From UBA6107 sp964459385 (GTDB taxonomy: Bacteria > Chloroflexota > Anaerolineae > Anaerolineales > Anaerolineaceae), in the NCBI GenBank assembly GCA_964459385.1, contig CAYWLG010000011.1, forward strand, positions 1 through 64,000: 64,000 nucleotides of DNA. The letters run 5' to 3'. The position numbers and the translations under genes were made by a program. Each line of letters starts with the position of its first letter. The first letter of the stretch is position 1. Positions 56,363 through 63,453 of this stretch are shown here, piece by piece. The notes beneath the pieces are model-generated. The model did no database searches. It was not told the DNA's origin and worked only from the letters and a program-made list of their open reading frames with translations.

Positions 56363-56400
56363 AACCCGGCAAACCATATTATGTTTGCCGGGTTATTTTT
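56363..56400. terminator. Bidirectional terminator after LysE
   Basis: AACCCGGCAAAC/GTTTGCCGGGTT (56363-56374, 56383-56394), then ATTTTT; between converging LysE and GntR genes. Confidence 0.9.
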
Positions 56401-56776
56401 ATAGGTTCTTCTTGTAACTGTCTCTTACCAACTGGATCACCTCGGTTTCGCTCAACCCCAGCGACTTGTAATAGGCAATGTCCTTTTCCATCTTCTCACG
56501 TGCCAATGACATTTGTTTATCGGCGAGTTGAGCCTTTTGTAGCGGCGCGACAAAACATCCTTTGCCTGCCATCGTGTAAATGAAACCGGAGTGCTCCAAT
56601 TCCTCCCAGGCGCGTTTGACGGTGATGACGCTGATGCGCAACTCTTTGGCAACCGTGCGGATGGGCGGCAGAACGGTATCGGAAGGAAGCTCCCCTTTGA
56701 TGATCTGCGCGCAGATCTGATCGTAGATTTGCTGATAAATGGGGTCGTCAGAGAGGTTGGAGAGGACGATATTCAT
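56399..56776 (-). CDS. GntR-family regulator (YtrA subfamily)
   Basis: A 125-residue repressor. The winged helix (about 10-75: DPIYQQIYDQICAQIIKGEL, LPPIRTVAKELRISVITVKRAWEELEHSGFIYTMAGKGCFV) is followed by a short helical tail only, as in YtrA-type regulators. It is last in an operon with an ABC transporter, with a 6-base gap. A 19-bp palindrome upstream of the operon is the likely binding site. Confidence 0.93.
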   Translation of the reverse strand: MNIVLSNLSDDPIYQQIYDQICAQIIKGELPSDTVLPPIRTVAKELRISVITVKRAWEELEHSGFIYTMAGKGCFVAPLQKAQLADKQMSLAREKMEKDIAYYKSLGLSETEVIQLVRDSYKKNL

Positions 56777-56782
56777 ATCCGG

Positions 56783-57436
56783 TTACAGATCTACCTTTTC
56801 GAAATTTTGCACCGAGCGCTGATAGGTAAACCAAAGCGTGAGCGCATAAAAAACGATGCCAAAGACCAACACGATCAACTGCGCAGGTGCATCCGCCGGG
56901 AGGGTATTATCCAGAGAGCTTTTAAGTGGTGGCACCAATTGTACCAGCGCTTCAAAGGCCGCTCCATAGAGAAATACCACAATGCCGCTGATTAGAAAAG
57001 GAATTCCCAGTTTGTTTGGGTTACGGTATACGGCCGGCACAAATATTATATTGAATAAAGCAAACATGATTAGTACGGAGCCAAAGAGAGCATAATTGGC
57101 TTCGATACCGGCCGTGTTGCCCATCGGCAGGGGGTTGATGCGCACCCCGATGACGGCAAATGGGATAGAGAGAGCGACCTGCAGCAGCTCAATGAGAGTA
57201 ACCATCGTAAGGCGAGATTTGACCACGTCCCGTTTGCGCACCGGCAAGGAAACCGTGGCCAGAATATCTTTGTTCTCGCGGCCAGTCATAAAGATCAAGA
57301 AGATGCCCAGCAGGGTGTAAACAAAGGCTGCATGATAAATGTAGGAGGGGACCAGCAGCAGGGCAGAGAGTAGCAAGAAAAAATACACCGTTGGGTGCAT
57401 GGTCAGTTTGAACTCTTTATAGAGAAGAGCTTTCAT
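56783..57436 (-). CDS. ABC-2 type transporter permease
   Basis: A 217-residue integral membrane protein with about six helices, of the ABC2_membrane_5 kind usually paired with a GntR regulator and ATPase. Typical helical segments include VYFFLLLSALLLVPSYIY and ALFNIIFVPAV. It overlaps the ATPase gene by 4 bases (ATGA). Function: export or membrane stress, exact substrate unknown. Confidence 0.88.
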   Translation of the reverse strand: MKALLYKEFKLTMHPTVYFFLLLSALLLVPSYIYHAAFVYTLLGIFLIFMTGRENKDILATVSLPVRKRDVVKSRLTMVTLIELLQVALSIPFAVIGVRINPLPMGNTAGIEANYALFGSVLIMFALFNIIFVPAVYRNPNKLGIPFLISGIVVFLYGAAFEALVQLVPPLKSSLDNTLPADAPAQLIVLVFGIVFYALTLWFTYQRSVQNFEKVDL

Positions 57437-58284
57437 TTTGTTTCGTCCTTTTCAATGTGAATCATGATCGATTCGAGGTCAGCGGGAGCGACCACAAGAC
57501 CCTCTGGACTGGAAAATTCTGCCGTGTGGGCCAGGGCGGTAAAACCAAAGGCATTGGTCTTGATGCCGATCAATTGGCGACTGAGTTCAGCAGTGAGTTG
57601 TTCTTTGCCGCCTTTGACGACGCGGTACGAATTGACAAAGTCATCTTTGGCAGTACTGGCCAGGATGCGGCCGTCTTTGATGTAGGTGATGAAATCGGCA
57701 CATTTCTCAAGGTCGGACGTGATCTGTGTGGAGAAAAGGATGCTGCGCTCGCTATTCTCGATTAACTCCTGAAAAAGCTCGAGCAGATCATCACGCGAAA
57801 CGGGGTCGAGACCACTGGTAGGCTCATCCAGAATGAGCAGTTGTGCATTGTGGGAGAGGGCCAACGCCAGGGCAAATTTCACCTTCATACCCTCTGAAAG
57901 CTGTGAGATTTTCTTCTCCGGGTCCAGGTCAAAGCGCTTGAGGTAGCCCTGGTAGGTCTCTTCATCCCAGCCGGAGTAAAAACGGCGGGTGACATCGCTG
58001 ATGGTCTTCAGTTTGTGTTGTGGGTAGTAATTGATGCCGCCGAGCACAAGACCGATCTTTTGCTTGCACTCGAATTCACGTGTGGCAAAATCCATGCCCA
58101 GCACATGCACGCGACCACTATCGGCATGGACGAGATTTAAAATGGATTTGAGGGTGGTGGTCTTGCCGGCGCCGTTGCGTCCGATGAAGCCCATGATGTA
58201 CCCCGGCTCCAACGAGAAGGAAACATCTTTCAGAACAAATTTGGGGTAGTGCTTATTCAAACCTTCAACCGTGAGTATGTTCAT
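57433..58284 (-). CDS. ABC transporter ATP-binding protein
   Basis: A 283-residue ATPase: Walker A GRNGAGKTT (near 35-43), Q loop, signature SQLSEGMKVKFALALAL with LSEGM, Walker B LLILDEPTSGLDP, and a switch region with ILFSTQITSDLEKC. The C-terminal 60 residues are a helical tail. With the permease it forms an exporter of the YtrB/BcrA type, often linked to envelope or antibiotic stress. First gene of the operon; AAAGGA site upstream. Confidence 0.95.
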   Translation of the reverse strand: MNILTVEGLNKHYPKFVLKDVSFSLEPGYIMGFIGRNGAGKTTTLKSILNLVHADSGRVHVLGMDFATREFECKQKIGLVLGGINYYPQHKLKTISDVTRRFYSGWDEETYQGYLKRFDLDPEKKISQLSEGMKVKFALALALSHNAQLLILDEPTSGLDPVSRDDLLELFQELIENSERSILFSTQITSDLEKCADFITYIKDGRILASTAKDDFVNSYRVVKGGKEQLTAELSRQLIGIKTNAFGFTALAHTAEFSSPEGLVVAPADLESIMIHIEKDETK

Positions 58285-58302
58285 TACAATTTCCTTTACA
58301 AC

Positions 58303-58321
58303 TGTATATATCGTATATACA
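58303..58321. promoter_or_regulatory. GntR (YtrA-type) operator of the ABC operon
   Basis: TGTATATA-TCG-TATATACA, a perfect 8-3-8 palindrome 19 bases upstream of the ATPase start. YtrA-type regulators use such AT-rich inverted repeats, so the GntR gene in the operon is the natural partner. Confidence 0.7.
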
Positions 58322-58450
58322 CAATATAACGCAAATGAACACGGCTGTCAAGAGGGTTGATAAAATGCACAGTTGTTTCTCGTGCAGGCACACAACGGCC
58401 TTCGCGCAGATGTAAAAATGCCAAAATATGAGAGGGGGAGGCTGTCTAAA

Positions 58451-58885
58451 TTAGAATCCCCAGGCCGAAGTGTGGCCGGGAACCAGTTTGATGAGCAGGT
58501 TGAGCGGATCAACGATCCAGCTTTGGGGTTCGGCGGCCATTACCCCATCGGGGCCAAGATAGCGGGTATAGATCCAGCGCGATTTTTCAACTACCAGTTC
58601 ACGCGGTTGGCGGATGAGTTCGGCACGACCTTCAAAAACCACGGCTTTGGTTTGGTCATTCGGTTCAGCAATATCGATCACGATGGAGATTGCTGTATTG
58701 TGTTTCAGGTGGGCGATTTTGCGCGTATTGCTGAAAGAACTGATCCAGAGAGTGCTGCCATCCCAGCCGTACCAGACAGGAACAACGTGCGGTGCGCCGG
58801 AGGGATCGGCGGTGGCAAGCCGGGCGATGAGTGGTGCGGCCAAAAATTGGTTAATGAGGGGTTGTTTTTCGAGGAGGAGGGGCAT
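58451..58885 (-). CDS. Pyridoxamine-phosphate-oxidase-fold (PPOX) protein
   Basis: A 144-residue flavin- or F420-binding split-barrel protein: IARLATADPSGAPHVVPVWYGWDGSTLWISS, then a second beta region (AVVFEGRAELI) and a C-terminal TRYLGP. No F420-binding Lys/Arg pattern can be assigned with confidence, so FMN or F420 remain open. Activity unknown. Stands alone; no clear terminator seen downstream. Confidence 0.85.
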   Translation of the reverse strand: MPLLLEKQPLINQFLAAPLIARLATADPSGAPHVVPVWYGWDGSTLWISSFSNTRKIAHLKHNTAISIVIDIAEPNDQTKAVVFEGRAELIRQPRELVVEKSRWIYTRYLGPDGVMAAEPQSWIVDPLNLLIKLVPGHTSAWGF

Positions 58886-59010
58886 GATCGGGATGCCTTT
58901 TTGAGTGGGTGAGGTTTTGGAATACGAAAGATAGATTTATTGTAGTGAACGCAAGGGTGAAAGTCAATTGGCAAGCCCAGACCGGCAGGAAAAGAACACT
59001 CACAAAGAAT

Positions 59011-59037
59011 AGCTGGCGATCTCAATGACCGCCAGCT
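59011..59037 (-). terminator. Hairpin downstream of tatA
   Basis: AGCTGGCG/CGCCAGCT stem (59011-59018, 59030-59037) with an 11-base loop; flanking T-run on the minus strand is short, so it is a weak terminator. Confidence 0.55.
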
Positions 59038-59109
59038 TGAAATTACTCAATCTAAACCCCAGGCCAATCAGAGAAAATGAAAGGTCTTGGGTTCGGAAAA
59101 ACAGATCGG

Positions 59110-59295
59110 TTAGTCTTCTTTTTTATCGGTTGAATCAGATTTCTTGTCAGATTCTTTCTCGTCAGGGTCAATGGCTTTGCGGAAGTTACGGATTCCCTGG
59201 CCCAATTCGGAACCGACTTTGCCGATTCTGCCCACGCCAAAGAGCAAAAGAACGATCACTAGCAAGATAAGTATTTCGGGCAATCCAAAATTCAT
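59110..59295 (-). CDS. tatA: Sec-independent protein translocase TatA/E
   Basis: A 61-residue TatA: short periplasmic N terminus (NFGLPEILI), one membrane helix (about 8-24), FGVGRIGKVGSELGQGIRNFRKAI amphipathic helix and acidic/Lys tail. It forms the Tat pore used by folded proteins such as the hydrogenase small subunit encoded 3 kb away. No tatC is adjacent. Alternatives TatB/TatE are less likely given the length. Confidence 0.93.
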   Translation of the reverse strand: MNFGLPEILILLVIVLLLFGVGRIGKVGSELGQGIRNFRKAIDPDEKESDKKSDSTDKKED

Positions 59296-59384
59296 AGTGC
59301 CTCCTAGAAGATTCTTACTTTATACATTATAGTTTAATTGTTGCATATATTTTAATACTTGTAAAGAATGGAGTTAAGAGTTAC

Positions 59385-59390
59385 TATAAT
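59385..59390 (+). promoter_or_regulatory. -10 box of the sulfur-carrier operon
   Basis: TATAAT in the AT-rich stretch 59296-59435, about 45 bases upstream of the PocR gene. TTGTAA at 59359-59364 is a poor -35 at 20 bases. A nearby inverted repeat could be an operator. Confidence 0.45.
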
Positions 59391-59435
59391 ATTATATATC
59401 AACATATAACATTTAGTAACAATAAAAAATATTTT

Positions 59436-60206
59436 ATGAGCGATCTACTCACAACCAAGCAGGTCCAAGATTTGTTGAAAATCGACCGGATCACCGTCTA
59501 TCGCATGCTGGACGACGGGCGCCTCAAAGGCGTTAAGGTGGGCAACCAGTGGCGGTTTCATCAGATTGAAATTGACCGTGTGCTGGGTCAGGAACCCAAA
59601 GAAGAACCCAGTGTGCCCGATAGTATTTCCGATTTTCCCTCTTCTTGTATCACCGAAGTACAGCAGATCTTTGCCGGAATCATCGGCATTGGCGCCGTCA
59701 CGGTAACGATGCAGGGAGCACCTTTAACTGAACCAACCTTCAGCAATCCTTTTTGCAAATTGATGATGTCGTCTGAATCTGGCCGGCACGCCTGCCAGAG
59801 CTCGTGGCGCAAGATCGCCTCGAAGGCAACCGGCGAACCAGAATTTCAAGTTTGTCATGCCGGTTTGACTTACAAACGAAGCAAAATTGAATTTGAGAAC
59901 AAGCAGATTGCCTGGTTGATCGCCGGACAATTCTATCTGAATGCACCCACTGAAGAAAGCCAAAATGATCGGGTAAAAGATTTGGCCGCCATGCATCAAA
60001 TTCCCAGCCAGGAATTGCACGAGGCCGCCGAAAAAATACCTGTGCTAAAAAAATATCAACAAGAACAGGTGCGCGAGTGGACGCCCAAAGTGGGCGGCAT
60101 CGTGCAATCGATCATGTGTGAGCGCGCCGATCTTATGAACCGTTTAAAACGGATCGCTGAATTGAGTGCCATCAGTAATTCGTTACTAAATGAAAAAAGG
60201 AGCTAA
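59436..60206 (+). CDS. PocR-domain regulator with MerR/excisionase-type HTH
   Basis: A 256-residue protein. The N-terminal helix-turn-helix (about 3-50: LLTTKQVQDLLKIDRITVYRMLDDGRLKGVKVGNQWRF) is of the excisionase type. A PocR ligand-sensing domain (about 60-230) carries NPFCKLM, SGRHACQSS and VCHAGLTYKRSKIEFENKQIAWLIAGQFYL, with conserved Cys. PocR sensors respond to small hydrocarbons or metabolites. As the first gene of the cluster, it likely controls the downstream sulfur genes and hydrogenase in response to an unknown cue. Confidence 0.9.
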   Translation: MSDLLTTKQVQDLLKIDRITVYRMLDDGRLKGVKVGNQWRFHQIEIDRVLGQEPKEEPSVPDSISDFPSSCITEVQQIFAGIIGIGAVTVTMQGAPLTEPTFSNPFCKLMMSSESGRHACQSSWRKIASKATGEPEFQVCHAGLTYKRSKIEFENKQIAWLIAGQFYLNAPTEESQNDRVKDLAAMHQIPSQELHEAAEKIPVLKKYQQEQVREWTPKVGGIVQSIMCERADLMNRLKRIAELSAISNSLLNEKRS

Positions 60207-60208
60207 AC

Positions 60209-60442
60209 ATGTCTGTAACACCTGATCAAGTTTTGGATTGTAGTGGTTTGTCTTGCCCGATGCCGATTTTGAAGACGAAGAAAGCCGTTGATAGCCTTCA
60301 ATCTGGCCAGGTCTTGAAAATGATCGCCACCGATCCCGGTTCCACCAGCGATATGCAGGCCTGGACAGAAAAGACCGGCCACAAACTGGTGGGTTCAGAA
60401 ACCGAAGGCGATAAGTTCATTTTCTATATCGAGAAAAAATAG
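60209..60442 (+). CDS. tusA: TusA-family sulfur carrier
   Basis: A 77-residue sulfurtransferase that carries persulfide sulfur on Cys16 in SCPMPIL. VLDCSGLSCPMP and the C-terminal beta strand are family features. In sulfur oxidisers TusA passes sulfur to DsrE and on to Dsr or sHdr. Starts 2 bases after the PocR gene, so it is co-translated. The role here, sulfur oxidation or tRNA thiolation, depends on context. Confidence 0.95.
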   Translation: MSVTPDQVLDCSGLSCPMPILKTKKAVDSLQSGQVLKMIATDPGSTSDMQAWTEKTGHKLVGSETEGDKFIFYIEKK

Positions 60443-60452
60443 GGATGAGAAA

Positions 60453-60818
60453 ATGGCTGAAAAACTGGTAATTGTTTGCACGCACGGGCCTGAAGATCCT
60501 GAACGAGCCACCATCCCATTTGTTCTTGCCACTGCAGCTCAGGCTTCGGATGTGGAAGTTACAATGGGCTTCCAGGCAAACGCGATGCTGCTGGTGAAGA
60601 AGGGCTGTGCAGATCATGTATTCGCCGCCGGTTTTCCTCCACTTAAAGAATTGATCGATGCCTACGTTGAAGCCGGGGGAGAGCTTTATCTTTGTGGGCC
60701 TTGTGTGAGCTCGCGCAAATTAGACTCTCAGACTGACTTTATTCCCAACTCAAAAGTGGTCAACGCAGCTACTTTTGTCAAATTATTCACTGAAGCAACC
60801 AACGTACTCAATTACTAG
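60453..60818 (+). CDS. DsrE-family protein
   Basis: A 121-residue DsrE/DsrF-like protein: KLVIVCTHGPEDPERATIPFVLATAAQASDVEVTMGFQANAMLLVKKG, and LCGPCVSSR (Cys81, Cys84), where DsrE carries its active-site Cys. Sulfur relay between TusA and a later acceptor is likely. Ten bases after tusA. Confidence 0.9.
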   Translation: MAEKLVIVCTHGPEDPERATIPFVLATAAQASDVEVTMGFQANAMLLVKKGCADHVFAAGFPPLKELIDAYVEAGGELYLCGPCVSSRKLDSQTDFIPNSKVVNAATFVKLFTEATNVLNY

Positions 60819-60841
60819 ACTTTTGTAAAAAGGAGTAAAGA

Positions 60842-61318
60842 ATGGCCTCAGAAAGCAGCAACAGATTAGCAATTATTTCGGTACACGGCACCCTCGATAT
60901 GGCCTACCCGCCATTGATTTTGGCGACGGCAGCACTGGCGCTGGATATGGAAGCGGCGATCTTTTTCACCTTCTATGGCCTTGAGATCATCAAAAAGGGG
61001 AAGGCAGATAAATTGCAGGTTGCCCCTATTGCCAACCCGGCAATGCCGATGCCCGTACCCAACATTGTGGGCATGCTGCCTGGCATGACCGCCATGGCCA
61101 CCGGCATGATGAATGGTTGGATGGAAAAAGCCAAGGTCGCCAAACTCAGTGAGTTGTTGGATATGGCCGTGGAAGGTGGCGTGCGCATGTTCGCCTGCCA
61201 GATGAGCATGGATGTGATGGGAATCAAAAAGGAAGAACTGATCGATGGGATCGAAGTGGTTGGTGCGGCTACCTTCCTTAGCTACGCCAGCGAAAATGCA
61301 ATGACTCTAAGCTTCTAA
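60842..61318 (+). CDS. DsrE2-like protein
   Basis: A 158-residue DsrE/DsrF/DrsH-like protein of the DsrE2 type: RLAIISVHGTLDMAYPPLILATAALALDMEAAIFFTFYGLEII, then a Met/Pro-rich loop (about 66-95, possible membrane association), then MFACQMSMDVMGI with active-site Cys (about residue 119). DsrE2 is a frequent partner of TusA in sulfur-metabolising bacteria. A distinct sequence from its two neighbours. Confidence 0.9.
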   Translation: MASESSNRLAIISVHGTLDMAYPPLILATAALALDMEAAIFFTFYGLEIIKKGKADKLQVAPIANPAMPMPVPNIVGMLPGMTAMATGMMNGWMEKAKVAKLSELLDMAVEGGVRMFACQMSMDVMGIKKEELIDGIEVVGAATFLSYASENAMTLSF

Positions 61319-61337
61319 TCTGAAAGGAAATGAACGA

Positions 61338-61706
61338 ATGGCTGACGACAAAGTAATGATCATTATGACCAGCGGTCCCGATACACCGCACCGCTGCGCC
61401 ACCCCCTTCTTCTTCGCAAGCCTGGCTGTGGCCATGGAAAACGAAGTGACCATGTTCTTCACCATTGATGGTACCCTGCTGTTGAAAAAGGGCATGGCCG
61501 AAACCGTCTTCCCGAAAGATGGCGGAAAACCGGTGAGTGGTTTCTTGCAAGATGCCATGGACGCCGGGGTGACCTTTTTGGCCTGCACAGCCTCAATGGA
61601 ACTGCACGACCTCAAAGCGGAAGATCTGATCGACGGTGTGAAATTGGTCGGCGGCGCCACCATGTGGCAGGAAGCCGAAGAATGTAAAACAGTTCTCACA
61701 TTCTAG
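61338..61706 (+). CDS. DsrE-family protein
   Basis: A 122-residue DsrE-type protein: VMIIMTSGPDTPHRCATPFFFASLAVAMENEVTMFFTIDGTLLLKKG and FLACTASMELHDL with a conserved Cys. Third member of a tandem group, 19 bases after DsrE2. Three paralogs in a row suggest a mixed oligomer, as in the DsrEFH hexamer. Confidence 0.9.
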   Translation: MADDKVMIIMTSGPDTPHRCATPFFFASLAVAMENEVTMFFTIDGTLLLKKGMAETVFPKDGGKPVSGFLQDAMDAGVTFLACTASMELHDLKAEDLIDGVKLVGGATMWQEAEECKTVLTF

Positions 61707-61717
61707 GAGGAGAAATC

Positions 61718-62164
61718 ATGTCAAATGTTCGTGGATGCAATTTACCGGACGACCTGTATTATCTGGTCGAAAAACACGTTTGGGCCAAGCCAATGGATGG
61801 CGGCGTGGTGCGCGTGGGTATCACCGCAGTAGCTGGCAAACTCTCTGGCGGAAAACTGGCCGCTTTGACCGTAAAAGCCAAGAATATTGGCCAGGAAGTC
61901 AAACAGGCCAAAAGCATCGCTACCGTTGAGAGCAGCAAATTCGTCGGCCCTGTGCCCGCTCCGATCAGTGGGGTGGTGTTGCGCGCCAACGAAAAACTGA
62001 GCGACGATCCCAATCTGGCAGTTTCTGACCCCTACGGTGAAGGTTGGGTGGCAGAAATGCAGGCGACCGATTGGGATGGCGAAAAGGGCGCTCTGGTGAC
62101 CGGTGCTGAGGGTGTGGCCGCTTATCAGGCCAAACTGGAAGCCGAAAACATTTCTTGCAGTTAG
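61718..62164 (+). CDS. Lipoyl-carrier protein resembling GcvH/LbpA
   Basis: A 148-residue lipoyl protein with VESSKFVGPVP, where Lys74 carries the lipoyl group. The surrounding fold (HVWAKPMDGGVVRVGI, PAPISGVVLRANEKLSDDPNLAVSDPYGEGWVAEMQ) is that of GcvH. There are no glycine cleavage genes here, while TusA and DsrE proteins are adjacent; such GcvH-like proteins in sulfur oxidisers (LbpA) carry sulfur intermediates on lipoamide. The LbpA call is inference. 11 bases after the last DsrE gene. Confidence 0.88.
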   Translation: MSNVRGCNLPDDLYYLVEKHVWAKPMDGGVVRVGITAVAGKLSGGKLAALTVKAKNIGQEVKQAKSIATVESSKFVGPVPAPISGVVLRANEKLSDDPNLAVSDPYGEGWVAEMQATDWDGEKGALVTGAEGVAAYQAKLEAENISCS

Positions 62165-62201
62165 TCAACGCTGAACTAAAGCAACAATAACCGTCGCACA
62201 A

Positions 62202-62262
62202 CAAGCTGGCAAACAGCTTGAAAACAACGAAGCTTCATCGCTTAGATCGAATCGACTCTAAG
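62202..62262 (+). promoter_or_regulatory. Two hairpins between the lipoyl carrier and hydrogenase genes
   Basis: CAAGCTG-GCAAA-CAGCTTG (62202-62220) and CTTAGA...TCTAAG (62241-62262). Neither has a T-run right after, so they may be mRNA processing or stability structures rather than terminators. Confidence 0.45.
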
Positions 62263-62320
62263 TGCGGGGATTTCGTTTTCAAAAATCGGTAAAGACTTTT
62301 GTTCGATAATTGGAGGGACC

Positions 62321-63442
62321 ATGCCTGACAAAAGTATATTAGATGAGCTGAAAGAGAAGGGCGTTTCCCGGCGAGATTTCATGAAAATCTGTGGAGCGGT
62401 CGCCGGGGCAATTGGCCTCACAACTCTTCCGCCCGTTCAAAATGCCAGTGCATCTGGCGTTTTAGGCAAGAGTTATCGGCCCGCGAACGTCGTTGCCAAG
62501 GCGCTTTCTGAAAAACCACGCCTGCCAGTGATCTGGCTGGAATTTCAGGATTGCGCCGGCTGCAGTGAAGCACTGACACGCAGCCAGTCACCCACGCTGG
62601 TAGACCTGGTGCTCAACCAGATCACCGTCGAATATCATGAGACGCTGTCGGCCGCTGCCGGTTTTCAGGCAGAAGAGGCCAAACAGATGGCCATGAAGAA
62701 GTATGCCGGCCAGTATGTGCTGGTGATCGAGGGAAGCATCTCCCCGAAAGATGGCGGCATTTACTGCACCATCGGCGGCAAGAGCTCGCTTGACCTGCTC
62801 AATGAAGCAGTAGCCGGGGCTGCTGCGGTGATCGCCACCGGCAACTGCGCCGCATTTGGCGGCCTGCCCAAGGCCAACCCGAACCCAACCGGCGCGGTGG
62901 GCGTGATGGACCTGGTGAAAGACAAACCGGTTGTCAATATTCCCGGTTGCCCGGCCATCCCCGAGGTGTTCACCGGCGTGCTGGCACACTTCCTGGTGTT
63001 CGGCAGCCTGCCCGAGTTGGATCATCTGCACCGGCCGATGACCTTTTACGGCAAGACGGTTCACGACCGCTGCCTGCGCCGTCCCTTCTATGAAGCGGGC
63101 AAATTCGCCAATTCGTTTGACGATGAAGGCGCGAAACAGGGTTACTGCTTGTATAAACTGGGCTGTAAAGGCCCGACCACCTATAATGCCTGCGCTTCCA
63201 TGAAGTGGAGCGGTGGCTTATCCTTCCCGATCCAATCGGGCCACCCCTGCCTGGGCTGCTCTGAGCCCAATTTCTGGGATGGCGGTGGTTTCTATCAGGG
63301 CCAATCGGCACCGCTTGACCGGCCAACGGTCGTGGCAGCCGGGGCGGCTCTGGCGGCAGGCGCGGTGGTAGGCGCCGGGGCTGCGGCCATCAATGGCGGC
63401 CAAAAGAAAGCGGCCGAACATAAAGATGAAGAGAAGAAGTAG
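62321..63442 (+). CDS. [NiFe]-hydrogenase small subunit, Tat-exported
   Basis: A 373-residue group 1-like small subunit carrying three iron-sulfur clusters. The Tat signal SRRDFMK (Arg17, Arg18) is followed by a hydrophobic h-region. Proximal cluster residues: FQDCAGCSEAL (Cys78, Cys81), GNCAAFGG and PGCP, the ordinary four-Cys form without the two extra Cys of oxygen-tolerant enzymes. HDRC, GYCLYKLGCKGP and CLGCSEPNFWDGGGFY follow for distal and medial clusters. The C terminus is Ala/Gly-rich with a probable membrane anchor. The partner large subunit is not in the window. GGAGGG before the ATG. Confidence 0.96.
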   Translation: MPDKSILDELKEKGVSRRDFMKICGAVAGAIGLTTLPPVQNASASGVLGKSYRPANVVAKALSEKPRLPVIWLEFQDCAGCSEALTRSQSPTLVDLVLNQITVEYHETLSAAAGFQAEEAKQMAMKKYAGQYVLVIEGSISPKDGGIYCTIGGKSSLDLLNEAVAGAAAVIATGNCAAFGGLPKANPNPTGAVGVMDLVKDKPVVNIPGCPAIPEVFTGVLAHFLVFGSLPELDHLHRPMTFYGKTVHDRCLRRPFYEAGKFANSFDDEGAKQGYCLYKLGCKGPTTYNACASMKWSGGLSFPIQSGHPCLGCSEPNFWDGGGFYQGQSAPLDRPTVVAAGAALAAGAVVGAGAAAINGGQKKAAEHKDEEKK

Positions 63443-63453
63443 AGGAGGATGAG

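Noticed and set aside
58886..59010. Small RNA or gene between the PPOX gene and the tatA hairpin
   Set aside because: No ORF with a ribosome site and no strong stem; nothing to support it.
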